From assembly GCF_907164915.1 (NCBI RefSeq), contig NC_061862.1:81867718-81931717 (forward strand): a stretch of DNA of 64,000 bases. The letters run 5' to 3'. The position numbers and the translations under genes are program-made. Shown piece by piece: positions 11,691 to 22,800 of the stretch. The notes under the pieces were generated by a model. The model saw only the letters and a program-made list of their open reading frames with translations. It was not told where the DNA came from and did no database searches. This DNA is from Impatiens glandulifera (taxonomy: Eukaryota > Streptophyta > Magnoliopsida > Ericales > Balsaminaceae). Position 1 is the first letter of the stretch; every line of letters starts with the position of its first letter.

Positions 11691-12440
11691 ATGACCATGA
11701 AGCTTTCCTTCACCAAGTCGTCTTCAAAGCCCAAGCATCAGCAGAATGCTTTCAACGGCGGTAGCATCGTAAACCATGATGCATCAGAGAAGCAGTTCGT
11801 CACAGAGTTCGACCTTCTAAAACCCTAGCATCCAATCAACGTTCACACAGATTCGTGATCCCTCCTAAAGAAAACGAATGGAGACCCCTCAAGAAGATGA
11901 AGAATCTCGAATTACCTTTAGGATCTACCGATGACGACGGAATCGCTCTCCAATTCGAGGTGGCCACCGACACGATTGGGAACGGCGAGGGTTCCAATAT
12001 GTCGTTTGGTCTTAATCTTCGCAATTCGTTGAAGAATGATGCGGATGTTGTCTCCGCTGGACAGTCGATACCTTCCTCAATTGAGACGCTGATGATGCAG
12101 AAATTCAGGGAGGATATGAGTAATTTGCCCGATTCTGTTATGGAGGATTATGACGAGATGCCGGTTGAGGGTTTTGGAGCCGCGTTACTTGCTGGATATG
12201 GCTGGTTTGAAGGTAGAGGTATTGAAAAAAAATGCTAAGGGAGACGTTGATACTGTGGAGTATAAACGCTGGACAGGGAAAGAAGGATTAAGGTTTTCGA
12301 TCAGCTAAACACGTGAATAAAAGAGAGAAACAAGATGGTGTGGAATACAAAGTAGGTCAAGAAATCAGAATCATTGAAGGTAGAGATGCTGGAACGATAG
12401 ATGCAGATGGTGGGTATCGCTCACTTAGGTTCTGCTGAGA
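11691..12440 (+). pseudogene. MOS2: Captured fragment of a MOS2-like G-patch/KOW gene
   Basis: From ATG at about 11697 the frame reads MKLSFTKSSSKPK and KQFVTEFD, then hits a stop (CCCTAGCA near 11825). It resumes at 11855 with IPPKENEWRPLKKMKNLELP and SFGLNLR, then the G-patch core GFGAALLAGYGWFEGRGI at about 12172-12228. Beyond a frame break, EYKRWTGKEGLRF and a KOW-like GQEIRIIEGRDAG follow. Plant MOS2 is a nuclear RNA-binding protein (GPKOW homologue) with a G-patch and KOW motifs. Here the second KOW and C terminus are absent and several breaks are present. The copy has no introns, but plant MOS2 may itself be intronless, so this does not prove capture from RNA. Confidence 0.85.
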
Positions 12441-12562
12441 CAAATGTTTGGGAAAAAAAACTAATGCGGCAAAGTTTGAAAGCTGGAGGCTAATGAATAA
12501 AAGACCATTCATGATGATTGTTGTGGATTGGACTAACGAAGATTGAACTATCTATATCAGGT

Positions 12563-12775
12563 AGTTCGAAGAAAAATGGAGCTTGCTGAATTGGCTTGCT
12601 CGGCTGTCTATGATGGGTAGCTGGAAAAAAAAATGGAGTTTGCTGAATTGGTTTGCTCGGCTGTCTATGATGGGTAGCTGGAAAAAAAAATGGAGTTTGC
12701 TGAATTGAGTTTGCTCGGTTGTCTAAATTGGATAGCTAAAAAAAATGAAGCTTGCTGAATTGGGCTTGCTGAAGA
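12563..12775 (+). repeat. ~66-bp tandem repeat, about 3.5 copies
   Basis: The block GGAGTTTGCTGAATTGG ... TTGCTCGGCTGTCTATGATG recurs with small changes, separated by A runs. It lies between the MOS2 fragment and the 3' LTR and has no coding signal. Confidence 0.75.
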
Positions 12776-12866
12776 CGATGACTGCATGATCGTAGCTTAA
12801 TGTTTCATCGACTTGTTTTGTCAATGTGAAACTTTATTTATACTATGTTTCTCCTTGAAGGGAGGA

Positions 12867-13040
12867 TGTTAAAATAATAACTAACGGTATATTAAACAGT
12901 TAATTAGTTAGTAACTGATTAGTTAGTTTTGTTATTTAGTTAGTATTGAACTCCTATATAAGGGAGAGATGTAATTGTTTGAAAATAACTTTCATTAATA
13001 CAATTTCAGTTTATACTTCTTCTCCTTCAAGATTTTAACA
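12867..13040 (+). repeat. 3' LTR (174 bp)
   Basis: Near-identical to 10677-10850 (about six substitutions by eye), preceded by the polypurine tract at 12856-12866 and followed by the GAGAC target duplication. Confidence 0.9.
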
Positions 13041-13045
13041 GAGAC

Positions 13046-13418
13046 CACACTACAATCTAAATAATTGTAGAGGAGAATTGAAAACTTTGATAAATAAATA
13101 TTTTTATTTTATTTTATGAGTTTTTGTAAATTTATAGATGAAATCAACTCTTTTCATAATAATTATTTAATTTATAGATTAATTATTATTATTATAAATT
13201 TTGAATGTCCTCTTTTTATATAAATGTATATAATTTATATGGTATAGTTTCATAATAATAATAATAATAACGATTATAAAATTTAAAATCATATTTTGAT
13301 GATCCCTCGTACAAAAATTTAAGTAACGAAATTCCAAAATGATGATCTAGTTCAAAATCCTTATAAATATGCTCTTCCCCCTTAATTAATTACCTACAAT
13401 CAATCCACCGACCCAAGC
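13046..13418 (+). promoter_or_regulatory. Upstream region of the disrupted B3 gene
   Basis: Homologous to 23105-23583, upstream of the intact paralogue. Both contain an AATAATAAT microsatellite, the shared block GATCTAGTTCAAAATCCTT, a TATA-like CTTATAAATAT (about 13360 here) and the shared leader ACCTACAATCAATCCA before the ATG. Confidence 0.55.
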
Positions 13419-13585
13419 ATGAAGTCTTTTTTGAAAAGCATTCCTTTGTTTCCACAAGAGCCCGGTAACATCAATTTGCATACTAGTCTTTTCTGTTGCG
13501 ATCGTTTGTCAACAAATGATCAAGAATTAGATAAAGATCGTTTTCTTGGGGATGTTTCTACATGGCTGACATTATCATCATCTAT
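13419..13585 (+). pseudogene. B3-domain gene copy A, 5' part (split by Copia insertion)
   Basis: The frame starts MKSFLKSIPLFPQEPGNIN and runs in register with the intact paralogue at 23584 until the Copia LTR begins at 13586. The remainder of the gene resumes at 20126. The Copia target duplication TCTAT lies at the junction. Before the insertion the two halves were in the same frame. Confidence 0.85.
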
Positions 13586-14135
13586 TGTTGGAGAAATCGA
13601 ATAATAGCACCTGTTTAGCAATTCAGAAATAAACAAGCTACAACAAGGCCTAACAATTCTTTTTCCCTTTTGTGTAATCAAATAGGCATCCAAAACAATT
13701 GAGCATCAAACAATCAAAAACAGAGAGCAGGACATCAAGATTTTACGTGGAAAACCCAAATTAGGTAAAAACCACGGGACACTTCGGCCACTTAAATCAT
13801 CCACTATATCAAATAGGTATACAATGTAGTTCAATACAAGCCTAGAGGTAATCTAACAAAAGTTATCAATTGACCTCATCCTAACTTGTCATTCACATAC
13901 ATTATCATCATCACTAAAGATGGCTAACCAAATGGAGAAGAGATAAAGGAAATCAGAAGAAGAACCTGCTGCTGCAATGGAGGAATTGCTGCTTCAATGG
14001 AGGAAGAACTGCTGGAAGAGAGAGAGAGAAAAATCAACCCAAAAAAACTGCTGTGTTTTTTCCCCTTAATTAAATAAAGCCCTAATGGGCTTTATTAATT
14101 TGTTAGGCCCAGCTGCCAAATGAGCTGACCCAACA
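13586..14135 (-). repeat. 3' LTR of the Copia at 13586-20120
   Basis: 550 bp, starts TGTTGGAGAA and ends GACCCAACA on the plus strand. Adjoins the polypurine tract at 14136-14146. Confidence 0.95.
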
Positions 14136-14146
14136 AATCTCCCCCG

Positions 14147-17100
14147 TCAGCGCAACTTCGCGGGCTCCAATAAACCCGCTCTCTCCCGACAATCTTCAAA
14201 CTTGTCCTTAGGCAAGGATTTTGTAAACATATCGGCACCATTCTCACTTGTATGAATCTTCTCCAAGTTCAGCTCTTTTGCCTCAAGCACATCACGTATC
14301 CAATGATATCTCACGTCGATGTGTTTGGATCTCGAATAAAAAGCTGAATTCTTTGAGAGATGAATGGCACTTTGACTGTCGCAAAACAAAGTAAACTTCT
14401 CTTGCTTTTGGCCCAACTCTTGTAGGAACTTCTTCATCCATAACACCTCTTTACATGCCTCAGTAGCTGCAATATACTCAGCTTCTGTAGTAGACAAAGC
14501 AACACACTTTTGTAACCTTGACTTCCACGAAACAACACCGCCTGCAAAGGTAACCAAAAAACCTGATACAGATTTTCTTGAATCAACATCACCCGCCATA
14601 TCAGAATCTGTAAAGCCTTCCAAAATAGGAGTATCACTTCCGAAGCATAAACGTGCTTTCGAAGAGCCTCGAAGATATCTGAGAATCCACTTAACAGCCA
14701 GCCAATGTTCTTCTCCCGGGTTAGAGAGATACCGACTAACAACACCAACTGCATGTGCTATGTCCGGTCTTGTACATACCATGGCATACATAAGACTACC
14801 AACTGCAGAGGCATAAGGTACATTCTTCATTTCATCTTTCTCTTTCTCACTTGTAGGACATTGTTTAGAACTTAACTTGAAATGACCTGCAAGTGGAACT
14901 GAAACCGGTTTTACATTTTTCATTGCAAACCTCTCAAGTACCTTCTCAATGTACTTCTCCTGTGATAGCCAAAGTGTTCTGTTCTTTGTCTCTTGTGATT
15001 TCCATGCCTAGGATCTGTTTCACTGAACCCAAATCCTTCATCGCAAAAGACTTGTTCAACTCCCTTTTGAGCTTCTCAATTTTCGCAATATCTTGCCCAA
15101 CAATCAGCATATCATCAACATAGAGCAGAAGAATAACATAATCATCAACACTGTATCTCTTGATGAAAACACAATGATCAGAAGTAGTCTTACTGTACCC
15201 ATTTGTTTCCATGAAAGAGTCAAATTTCCTGTACCATTGTCTAGGCGCTTGCTTGAGCCCATACAAGCTTTTCCTCAACCTGCAGACAAGGTCTTCTTTA
15301 CCTTTAACTTTGAAACCTTCAGGTTGTTCCATATAGATCTCTTCCTCCAAGTCACCATGGAGAAATGCAGTCTTCACATCCAGTTGTTCAATTTCCAAAT
15401 CTTGACTAGCAGCCAATGCTAACACAACTCTGATGGATGACCTCTTCACAACCGGTGAGAAGATCTCTTCAAAATCAATCCCCTTTTTCTGTCCAAAGCC
15501 CTTCACAACCAGTCTAGCTTTATATCGAGGTTGTGAGCTATTCTCTTGGTGCTTCAACTTGAATACCCACTTGTTCTTCAAAGTCTTCTTTCCTTTTGGA
15601 AGTTTCACCAAGTCATAAGTTTCGTTCTCTTGCAAGGAATTTATCTCTTCTTGCATTGCCACCGACCACTTGTTCTTGTTTTAATGAGACAATGCTTCTT
15701 GATAGGTTTCTGGTTCTCCCCCGTCAGTCAACATCACATACTCATTGGGAGGATACCTACTAGAAGGTTATCGCTGCCTACTAGATCTTCTAATATGCTG
15801 ATCATCAGGTGGCTCTAGAGAACTATCATCATCTTGTTCAGCTTCCTCTGTTGGCTCAGCATCAACTAAAGGAGTCTCATCAACCTCAACTTGGGCATTC
15901 TCCACATCATTGGTCTGTGATTGTGGTGTACGAATCCTACCATTGTCAGGCAATTCATTCTCTGTAGACTTCGGCTTTTCCTTTTTCTCAAAGTCTTCAA
16001 TGGTCTGATCTTCAAAGAATACCACATCTCTGCTTCTAATGAGTTTCTTGTTAACCGGATCCCAACATCGGTACCCAAATTCTCCGTGACCATACCCAAT
16101 AAAGATACACTGTCTCGTCTTGCTATCAAGCTTAGCTCTCTCATCTCGAGGAACATGAACAAACACTTTACAACCAAAAACTCTCAAGTGATCATAAGAG
16201 ACGTCTTTACCTCTCCAAACTCTTTCTGGAACGTCTCCATCTAAAGGAGTTGAGGGTGAAAGGTTTATCAGATCAACCGCTGTCTTCATTGTCTCTCCCC
16301 AAAAGGATTTTGGCAACTTAGCATGAGACAACATACACAAAATTCTCTCATTGATAGACCTGTTCATCCTCTCTGCAACTCCATTCTGTTGAGGTGTTTT
16401 TGGCACAGTCTTCAAAAGCTTGATCCCATGACTTTTACAGTATTCCACAAATGGTCCTCTGTATTCGCCACCATTGTCCGAACGAACACATTTCAACTTC
16501 TTCCCAGTTTCTCTCTCCACTTCAGCATGAAACAACTTGAAGTAATCCAATGCTTGATCCTTAGTCTTCAAGCAATATGCCCACACCTTCCTTGAGCAAT
16601 CATCAATAAAAGTGATGTAATAATGAGCACCACCTAAAGTCAAGGAATCCATAGAACATATGTCTGTGTGAACCATATCTAGGATATTGGGCTTCCTAGA
16701 TGGAGAGAAACTTTTGAAGGAAACCCTATGTTGCTTACCAACTAAGCAATCTGTGGACTTTAAGCCCTGGAGATCGATTGTCTTGGAGAGAACTCGCATG
16801 CCATTCTGACTTAAGTGACCAAGTCTCTTATGCCAAAGCTGTGATGAACAATCATTAACTGCATTTGCTTCTCCACCATAAGACTTAGTCTCTGTCACAT
16901 AAAGAGAACCGACCTTCTTTCCTTTAGCTATCACCAAAGACCCCTTAGTGAGTTTCCATTTTCCTTCACCAAAGTAACTATGATAGCCCTCATCATCAAG
17001 AATACCAGTAGAGATCAAATTCATCCGAATATCAAGAACATGTCGAACATTCTTCAAAAGTAGTTTGCACGAAGTGTTAGTATCCAAACAGACATCTCCT

Positions 17101-17386
17101 TTTCCAACAATCTTACACGTAACATGGTTTCCCAACGTCACTGAGCCAAACTGTCCACTAGTGTAAGAAGCAAATATATCACAACGATTGGTGACATGAT
17201 AAGAAGCACCTGAGTCTACCACCCATTGTGTATCTTGAGAAACAAGGTTGATACTATCATTGTCGTAAACAATATCAATGTCGTTACCACCCACATCTGC
17301 AACCTTACTACTTCCATCTTGCTTATTCTCCTTTTGTTCCCGCTTCAAAGATCTGCACTGATACTTCTTGTGTCCTGGCTTGCCAC
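14147..17386 (-). pseudogene. Copia pol region: protease, integrase, RT, RNase H
   Basis: Read on the minus strand. 15768-17348 has the tail of the gag zinc knuckle, the protease active-site VDSGASYHVT, GAG-pre-integrase (LWHKRLGHLSQNGM), and an integrase core with DDCSRKVWAY, VRSDNGGEY and PQQNGVAERMN. 14946-15662 is RT (YKARLVVKGFGQKKG, DVKTAFLHGDLEEEI, LLLYVDDMLIVG). 14147-14923 is the RT end plus RNase H (ALSTTEAEYIAATEACKE, CDSQSAIHLSKN, VRYHWIRDVL, ADMFTKSLP). Two in-frame stops at about 15765 and 15690 and a one-base frameshift near 14985 break the polyprotein; the rest is well preserved. Confidence 0.92.
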
Positions 17387-18796
17387 CAGTGGCGGACCCA
17401 GAAATGTTTTCTCGGGGGGGCCAAATATATAGTAACGTAGCATTTTTTGGTGATCAATTAAATAGATTTTCTAATTAAAATTTTACTCGATAATTACATA
17501 AAAATACTAACAAACACAATTACAAAATACTAATAAACACAATCACTAAATTATTCTTGTTCAAGAGTCGGTTCAAAAGAAGACAAATTTATTTTACGAG
17601 ATTCTATTTGTTGAAAATATTACAATATTTGGCTCATTTTCAATTGTTGAGAAAATATCTTTCTCAACATATACAACTAAACTATCATTCATCTATTCAT
17701 CTCCCATTCGATTACGCAAATCAGTCTTCACGGTCTTCATTGCAGAAAAAAACTCTTTCAACGGATGCAGTTGCAACTGATAAAACTAAAGTCAACTCTA
17801 TCAATCGATAAACCAATGGAAAGACTATATATTTTTCTGTTGCAATCAATTTTTGAGTAAGAATTCCCAAGTCTTCAATTTAAGAAAATTGAGGATCATC
17901 CCGCAAATTAAATAAGTAAGCCCGAAGTTGTTGTTCCAAAAATAAATAATCACTGCCTGTGAAATTTTTGGGATAAAGTTTGGCAAGACGAATGAGTTTA
18001 CGAATATCAAATTGGGAGAATGAATTTCTGGGAGGAAGACATGATATGCAGCCAAATAATTCTGTATTAAATTCTGAAAAACGATTATTCATTTATTACA
18101 TAATCAAGTCAACAACCTAACATTAAATAATAAATAATAACTATTAATAAATAATAAATAATAACTATTAATAGATAAGAAATAATTTTTATTATACCTG
18201 ACAAAAGATTTCCACATGATAATGATGAAGATTAGTGATGAGTTCCCCTTTTCTTCTCCGCCTATCATTGCTATAAATTATCATATGCTTATTCATATCA
18301 AATATTAAGATCGAGTGTAATTGACAAAAACTGTTAACTTGGTCCAAAATATCATGTCATCCATCTTCTCTAAATTTTTGTAATTGATTTTTCGAACTCG
18401 AAATCAATGACATGGCTTGAACTATATTTTGCTCTCCTCTTTGTAGGCAAAGTGACAACTCACTTGTAATTCTCAATAATTTTTTCATCAAATGCAACAC
18501 AAAAACAAATTCATAAAAAATTAACTATATAAAAAAAATATAAAAATCTAAAAATTAACTTGTTTATTAATATTAATTTATATTTTCTTATAAATTTTTA
18601 AAATAGTAAACACTATTATTATAATTTTTATTATATGTTTAAATAAATTAAAAGTGAGGCCAGGGCACCTGACCTCATCTTCAGAGTTTGGTTACCAAAT
18701 CAACTGGACTAAAACTTACTTGTCAAATATATATATAAAAAATAATTTATCTTAAGGTTGGGGGAGGCCCGGGCCCCCCTTGTAGGTCCGCCACTG
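17387..18796 (-). mobile_element. hAT transposon nested in the Copia gag zinc knuckle
   Basis: 1410 bp with terminal inverted repeats CAGTGGCGGACC / GGTCCGCCACTG and an exact 8-bp target duplication CTTGCCAC (17379-17386 and 18797-18804). The minus strand carries a degraded hAT transposase C terminus: NRFSEFNTELFGCISCLPP, LIRLAKLYPKNFTG (17880-18092), and farther down the dimerisation-type stretch ATASVERV...TVKTDL (about 17690-17760) in other frames. The N-terminal half is missing, so it is an internally deleted copy. It splits the Copia CCHC knuckle after its second cysteine. Confidence 0.92.
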
Positions 18797-18804
18797 CTTG
18801 CCAC

Positions 18805-19522
18805 AATGATAATATGTAATCTCTTTTCTCGAGCTAGATGTTGACCGTGACCTGTCTGAACTGCCATTGCGATTCTTTGGAGTTTTACTTTTACTTCTAC
18901 CCCTTTTCTCAGTCACGAACACCTGACTTGGAGTCGAGAAGCCCTGTTCTTTTCTTCTAGCCTCTTCATTCAGCACGCTCTCTTTCATCATTTTCAAAGT
19001 GAGCTTACCTTGTGGAACAGAATTGGTAATTGAAACCACAAGTGTCTCCCAACTATCAGGCAGGGAATTAATCAAACACATAGCATGAAGCTCATCATCA
19101 AATTTCATTCCTATCGCAGCCAACTCATTTAGAATCCCCTGAAAAGCATTTAGATGCTCAGACATAGAAGACCCATCTTGATATTTCAACGAGCAAAGCT
19201 TCCTAAATAGAAATGCTCTGTTTTGAGTGTTGTTCTTCTCATACAGTTCACTCAAAATAGTCCACACCTTATAAGCATTAACTTCAGTAGCCACATGCTG
19301 ATACACACTGTTGTCAACCCATTGCCTGATTTTACCAACTGCCTTTCTGTTCAGCTTCTTCCAATCTGTATCTGTCATAGCATCTGGTTTGCCTTTATCA
19401 CCCAAAATAGTGTCTTCATAATCATAATTACACAATAAGTCCTCCATCCGTGACTTCCAGATTGTGTAATTGGTAGCTGTGAGTTTGATCATCGTTCCAT
19501 TACAGCTCAACGATTCTTCCAT
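18805..19522 (-). CDS. Copia gag (interrupted at its zinc knuckle)
   Basis: The frame starts MEESLSCNGTMIKLTATNY (ATG at 19522) and continues through NYTIWKSRMEDLL, the UBN2-type gag core (VWTILSELYEKNNTQNRAFL, SMSEHLNAFQGILNELA, LINSLPDSWETLVVSI) to a basic serine-rich region and YYHCGK, where the hAT element begins. The full knuckle would be CX2CX4HX4C; the H and last C lie on the other side at 17350-17378. Upstream ATGs at 19570 overlap the primer-binding site and are unlikely to be the start. Confidence 0.85.
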
Positions 19523-19554
19523 TTGAATTATACAAGAATCACCACCAAACGAAC

Positions 19555-19571
19555 TCAGCTCTGATACCACT
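19555..19571 (-). promoter_or_regulatory. Primer-binding site of the Copia
   Basis: On the minus strand TGGTATCAGAGCT abuts the 5' LTR (19572-20120), the initiator-Met-tRNA primer site. Confidence 0.9.
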
Positions 19572-20120
19572 TGTTGGAGAAATCGAATAATAGCACCTGT
19601 TTAGCAATTCAGAAATAAACAAGCTACAACAAGGCCTAACAATTCTTTTTCCCTTTTGTGTAATCAAATAGGCAGCCAAAACAATTGAGCATCAAACAAT
19701 CAAAAACAGAGAGCAGGACACCAAGATTTTACGTGGAAAACCCAAATTAGGTAAAAACCACGGGACACTTCGGCCACTTAAATCATCCACTATATCAAAT
19801 GGGTATACAATGTAGTTCAATACAAGCCTAGAGGTAATCTAACAAAAGTTATCAATTGACCTCATCCTAACTTGTCATTCACATACATTATCATCATCAC
19901 TAAAGATGGCTAACCAAATGGAGAAGAGATAAAAGAAATCAGAAGAAGAACCTGCTGCTGCAATGGAGGAATTGTTGCTTCAATGGAGGAAGAACTGCTG
20001 GAAGAGAGAGAGAAAAATCAACCCAAAAAAAACTGTTGTGTTTTTTCCCCTTAATTAAATAAAGCCCTAATGGGCTTTATTAATTTGTTAGGCCCAGCTG
20101 CCAAATGAGCTGACCCAACA
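19572..20120 (-). repeat. 5' LTR of the Copia at 13586-20120
   Basis: 549 bp, partner of 13586-14135. Visible differences are a few substitutions and small changes in GA and A runs near its right end. Confidence 0.95.
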
Positions 20121-20125
20121 TCTAT

Positions 20126-20723
20126 TAGTACGAGGGATCATCAAGAAGAAGATGAAGATCATCATCGTCGTCTCGGGGTTTCAACAACATTATCATCTAG
20201 TAGTAGGACGGAGGAGAATGAAGAAAAAAGGATTGATGATCCGCTGGTGAGATTATTACTTAGCACTATTGGCCCGAGAATTGTGGAACATAAATGGAGA
20301 ATTATCAAGAAGTTGTGCAAGAGCGATGTGGACAAATCGTCGAGACTACTACTAAAGAAGAAGGAGGTTAAAGTCCACATTCTTCCCTTTTTGAAAGAAG
20401 AAGAGAGGAGACCATTATTGTTTGATGGAACGTCGACGGATGGGATAAAGATGAGAATATTTGATGTTGAAAAGGATTGCGGATTTGTGTTGACTCTTAA
20501 GAAGTGGAAAACGGGGAGTTTTGTTATAACTAGTAATTGGGGACAAGATTTTGTACGTAGAAGAGGTCTGGCTGAGAATGACAAGATTGGGTAATTGTAC
20601 TTTGATCAAGACAATTCAAGACTATGTTTTGGTCTTGTCACTAAAGCTCCTCCCATGAAGAATTCATATGAGGAGGCGGCACCGGTCACTTTGGAAAGAA
20701 AGCGTCGTCGAATTATTAGTTGA
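20126..20723 (+). pseudogene. B3-domain gene copy A, 3' part
   Basis: Continues in frame from 13585: the acidic/histidine stretch, then the B3 domain with EHKWRIIKKLCKSDVDK, RLLLKKKEVKVHILPFLKEE, KMRIFDVEKDCGFVLTLKKW and SNWGQDFVRRRGLAEND. Relative to the intact paralogue an extra three bases create an in-frame TAA at about 20593 (after NDKIG), then homologous sequence continues to a TGA at 20721-20723. So copy A carries a premature stop in addition to the Copia insertion. The 3' region with CATGCATGCATG (about 20880) is shared with copy B. Confidence 0.85.
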
Positions 20724-20926
20724 TCATTCAAATAGATAGATGGACATTGTTTCAAGAATTGATCACCAAATAGATATATAGATAGACTTTCATTATTAAT
20801 TCTTGACACTAGTCTTTTTGTTTTTGTTTGATATGTTAGTTTTTAATTCAGTTCAAGAAAGTGTATATTCAATATTAATGCATGCATGCATGATTTATTA
20901 AATATAAAATTTTATCATTTTTCAAA

Positions 20927-22248
20927 ATTAGAACTATTTTGAGTTTAGTTGTGAAAGAAGACCTTCATCTTCAGCAAATGGATGTCAAAAATGTTTTTCT
21001 TCATGGTGATTTGGATGAAGAGATTTACATGCGACAATCATAAGGCTTTGAAATTAAAGAAAAATATGAGCTTGTGTGTAAGCTTCAGAAGAGTCTGTAT
21101 GGTTTGAAACAGACTCCAAAGCAATGGTACAAGAAGTTCGATAACTTTATTAAAGTAACAATTTTTTGAGGTGTGAAGCTGATCATTGTTGTTATATCAA
21201 GAGGTTTGATAAATCGTACATTATTTTGCTCTCTTACGTTGATGATATGTTGATTGCTGGAGTAAATTTGTATGAGATTAACAAGCTCAAGAAAGAGTTG
21301 TCTGAAAAGTTTGCAATGAAGGATTTGGGTGTTGCAAAACAAATTTTTGGGATGAGAATTTTCAGAGATGAAGAAGTCTCAAGCTTTCATAAGAAGAATA
21401 TGTAAATAAAGTTCATAGTATGTTCAACTTGTATGATGCAAACCAGTTATTACCCCTTAGCTAGTCACTTCAGACTATTTAAAGATCAATCACCTTCAAT
21501 AGAGGAGGAGAAAATTACATGGCCACTATTCTGTATGCCTCTGTCATTGGTTGTATTATGTATGCGATGATTTTCACAAGACCAGACATAGCACATGCAG
21601 TGGGAGTTGTTAGCAGATTAATGAGCAACCCGGGTAGACAACATTGGGAAGTAATAAAATAGATACTACGATACTTAAGAGGAAGTACGGGTCTCGCTTT
21701 GTGTTTTCGAAAGTCTAATATGGGTTTAGAAGGATATATTGATGATGATCATGGTGATGATGTTGATAGTAGGAAGAGCACAATAGGGTACATTTATACT
21801 CTAAAAGGTACTGCAATTAGTTGGGTTTCAAAATTGCAGAAGATTGTTGTTTATTCCAGTTGTGAGGCATAGTATTTTGATGTGACAGAGGCTATTAAGG
21901 AGATGATGTGGTTACAACCCTTTTTGCGAGAATTGGGTCAAGACTATGAGGGAAGTGTGTTGCGATGCGACAGTCAGAGTGTCATTCATTTGGAAAATAA
22001 TCCAATATATCATGGAAGGACAAAGCTATACATGTTCGTTATCATTTCATCTGGTCAAATTTAGAATATATAGTATTAGCTCTTAAAAAGATTCATGGGA
22101 GTGAGAATCCAACTGATATGCTGACGAAAGCTATGACAAATGAGAAACTGAAGTTGTGTGCAACTTCAGTTGGTCTTATTTGTTAAGACACCGGATGGAA
22201 AGCCGCTACCGATGGAGAGATAATGAAGTTAGTCTCCAAGTGTGAGAT
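20927..22248 (+). pseudogene. Copia RT-RNase H remnant (plus strand, 5'-truncated)
   Basis: Begins mid-RT: QMDVKNVFLHGDLDEEIYM near 20975, VCKLQKSLYGLKQTPKQWY near 21075, LLSYVDDMLIAGVN at 21223-21265, then KFAMKDLGVAKQIFGM. The region 21540-22190 has TRPDIAHAVGVVSRL, the RNase H piece EAIKEMMWLQPFLRELGQ, CDSQSVIHLENN and NPTDMLTKAM. Frameshifts and stops are common. Its left end abuts the 3' flank of B3 copy A where copies A and B stop matching. It differs in family from the element at 13586-20120. Confidence 0.85.
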
Positions 22249-22615
22249 TGTTGAGTTATAGAGCCTACACTTATAATAAACTCTACAATTTTTAATTAGA
22301 GTTTATTGAGTTTGTATTTGGTTTTGGGCTTGGTCCTGACAAAGAGTTATTTATGTTTTATTACCTTAATGTTTACCCTATAAATATGTGATTATTAAGA
22401 GTTTACATAAACAAGACAGAATTTTAAAGAGATAAACTGTGAGGCAAAAATTATATATTCATTCTTTTTCTTCATAGTGAAATCTGTTAGCGACTGAAAT
22501 GGACGTAGCTCAATTTTAGTGAACCAATATAAATCTGTGTGTCTTTTTGTGTTCTTCTTTCTTGCATTTTTACCGATCGTTTTAAACCGGTCGAATTTTG
22601 GAGATACAAATCATA
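22249..22615 (+). repeat. 3' LTR of the plus-strand Copia remnant (right end approximate)
   Basis: Starts TGTTGAGTTATAGAG just after the purine-rich CCAAGTGTGAGAT and contains a TATA-like CTATAAATATG near 22380. The right boundary is not sharp; homology to the HSP fragment begins at about 22618. The matching 5' LTR is not in the window. Confidence 0.55.
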
Positions 22616-22800
22616 ATATTTACACGATCGTGTCATGGAAGAAACCAAGGAAAAAAGAATGAAGTGGAGTCTTATGTTTATAACATGAGAAATAAGATAA
22701 TTCTTTATCATTACACATTGTCTAATGGTTCAAGTATTAAAAATGGACTTTTTTTTTTTTTTTACAAAATTAGTGAATTGTTCTTAAGAATCTTAACTAT
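22616..22800 (+). pseudogene. Second copy of the HSP110-like fragment
   Basis: GATCGTGTCATGGAAGAAAC ... AACATGAGAAATAAG, followed by the same intron-like sequence (TTCTTTATCATTACACATTG, GTTCAAGTATTAAAAATGG), matches 7162-7300 closely. Only the end of one exon and part of an intron are kept. It marks the boundary of a tandem segmental duplication that also contains the B3 genes. Confidence 0.8.

Larger units (their letters stand above)
10677..13040 (+). mobile_element. Non-autonomous LTR retrotransposon carrying two host-gene fragments
   Basis: A complete 2364-bp element. The two 174-bp LTRs (10677-10850, 12867-13040) start TGTTAAAA and end TTTTAACA and differ at about six positions by eye. 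The flanking 5-bp target duplication is GAGAC (10672-10676 and 13041-13045). A perfect TGGTATCAGAGC primer-binding site follows the first LTR, and a purine-rich tract GAAGGGAGGA precedes the second. The interior has no gag or pol. It holds part of an mTERF gene (minus strand) and part of a MOS2-like gene (plus strand), plus a short tandem repeat. The homologous segment at 23085-23125 lacks the element. Mobilisation would need proteins from an autonomous relative. Confidence 0.9.
13586..20120 (-). mobile_element. Full-length Copia retrotransposon inserted in B3 copy A
   Basis: A 6535-bp element including a nested 1410-bp hAT. LTRs of ~550 bp (13586-14135 and 19572-20120) begin TGTTGG and end CCAACA, and differ at only a handful of sites, so the insertion is fairly young. 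The target duplication is TCTAT (13581-13585 and 20121-20125). In minus orientation the order is 5' LTR (right), primer-binding site, gag, protease, integrase, RT, RNase H, polypurine tract (GGGGGAGATT, next to 14135), 3' LTR. Coding is interrupted by the hAT, by two stops near 15690 and 15765, and by a frameshift near 14985, so this copy is not autonomous now. Confidence 0.95.
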
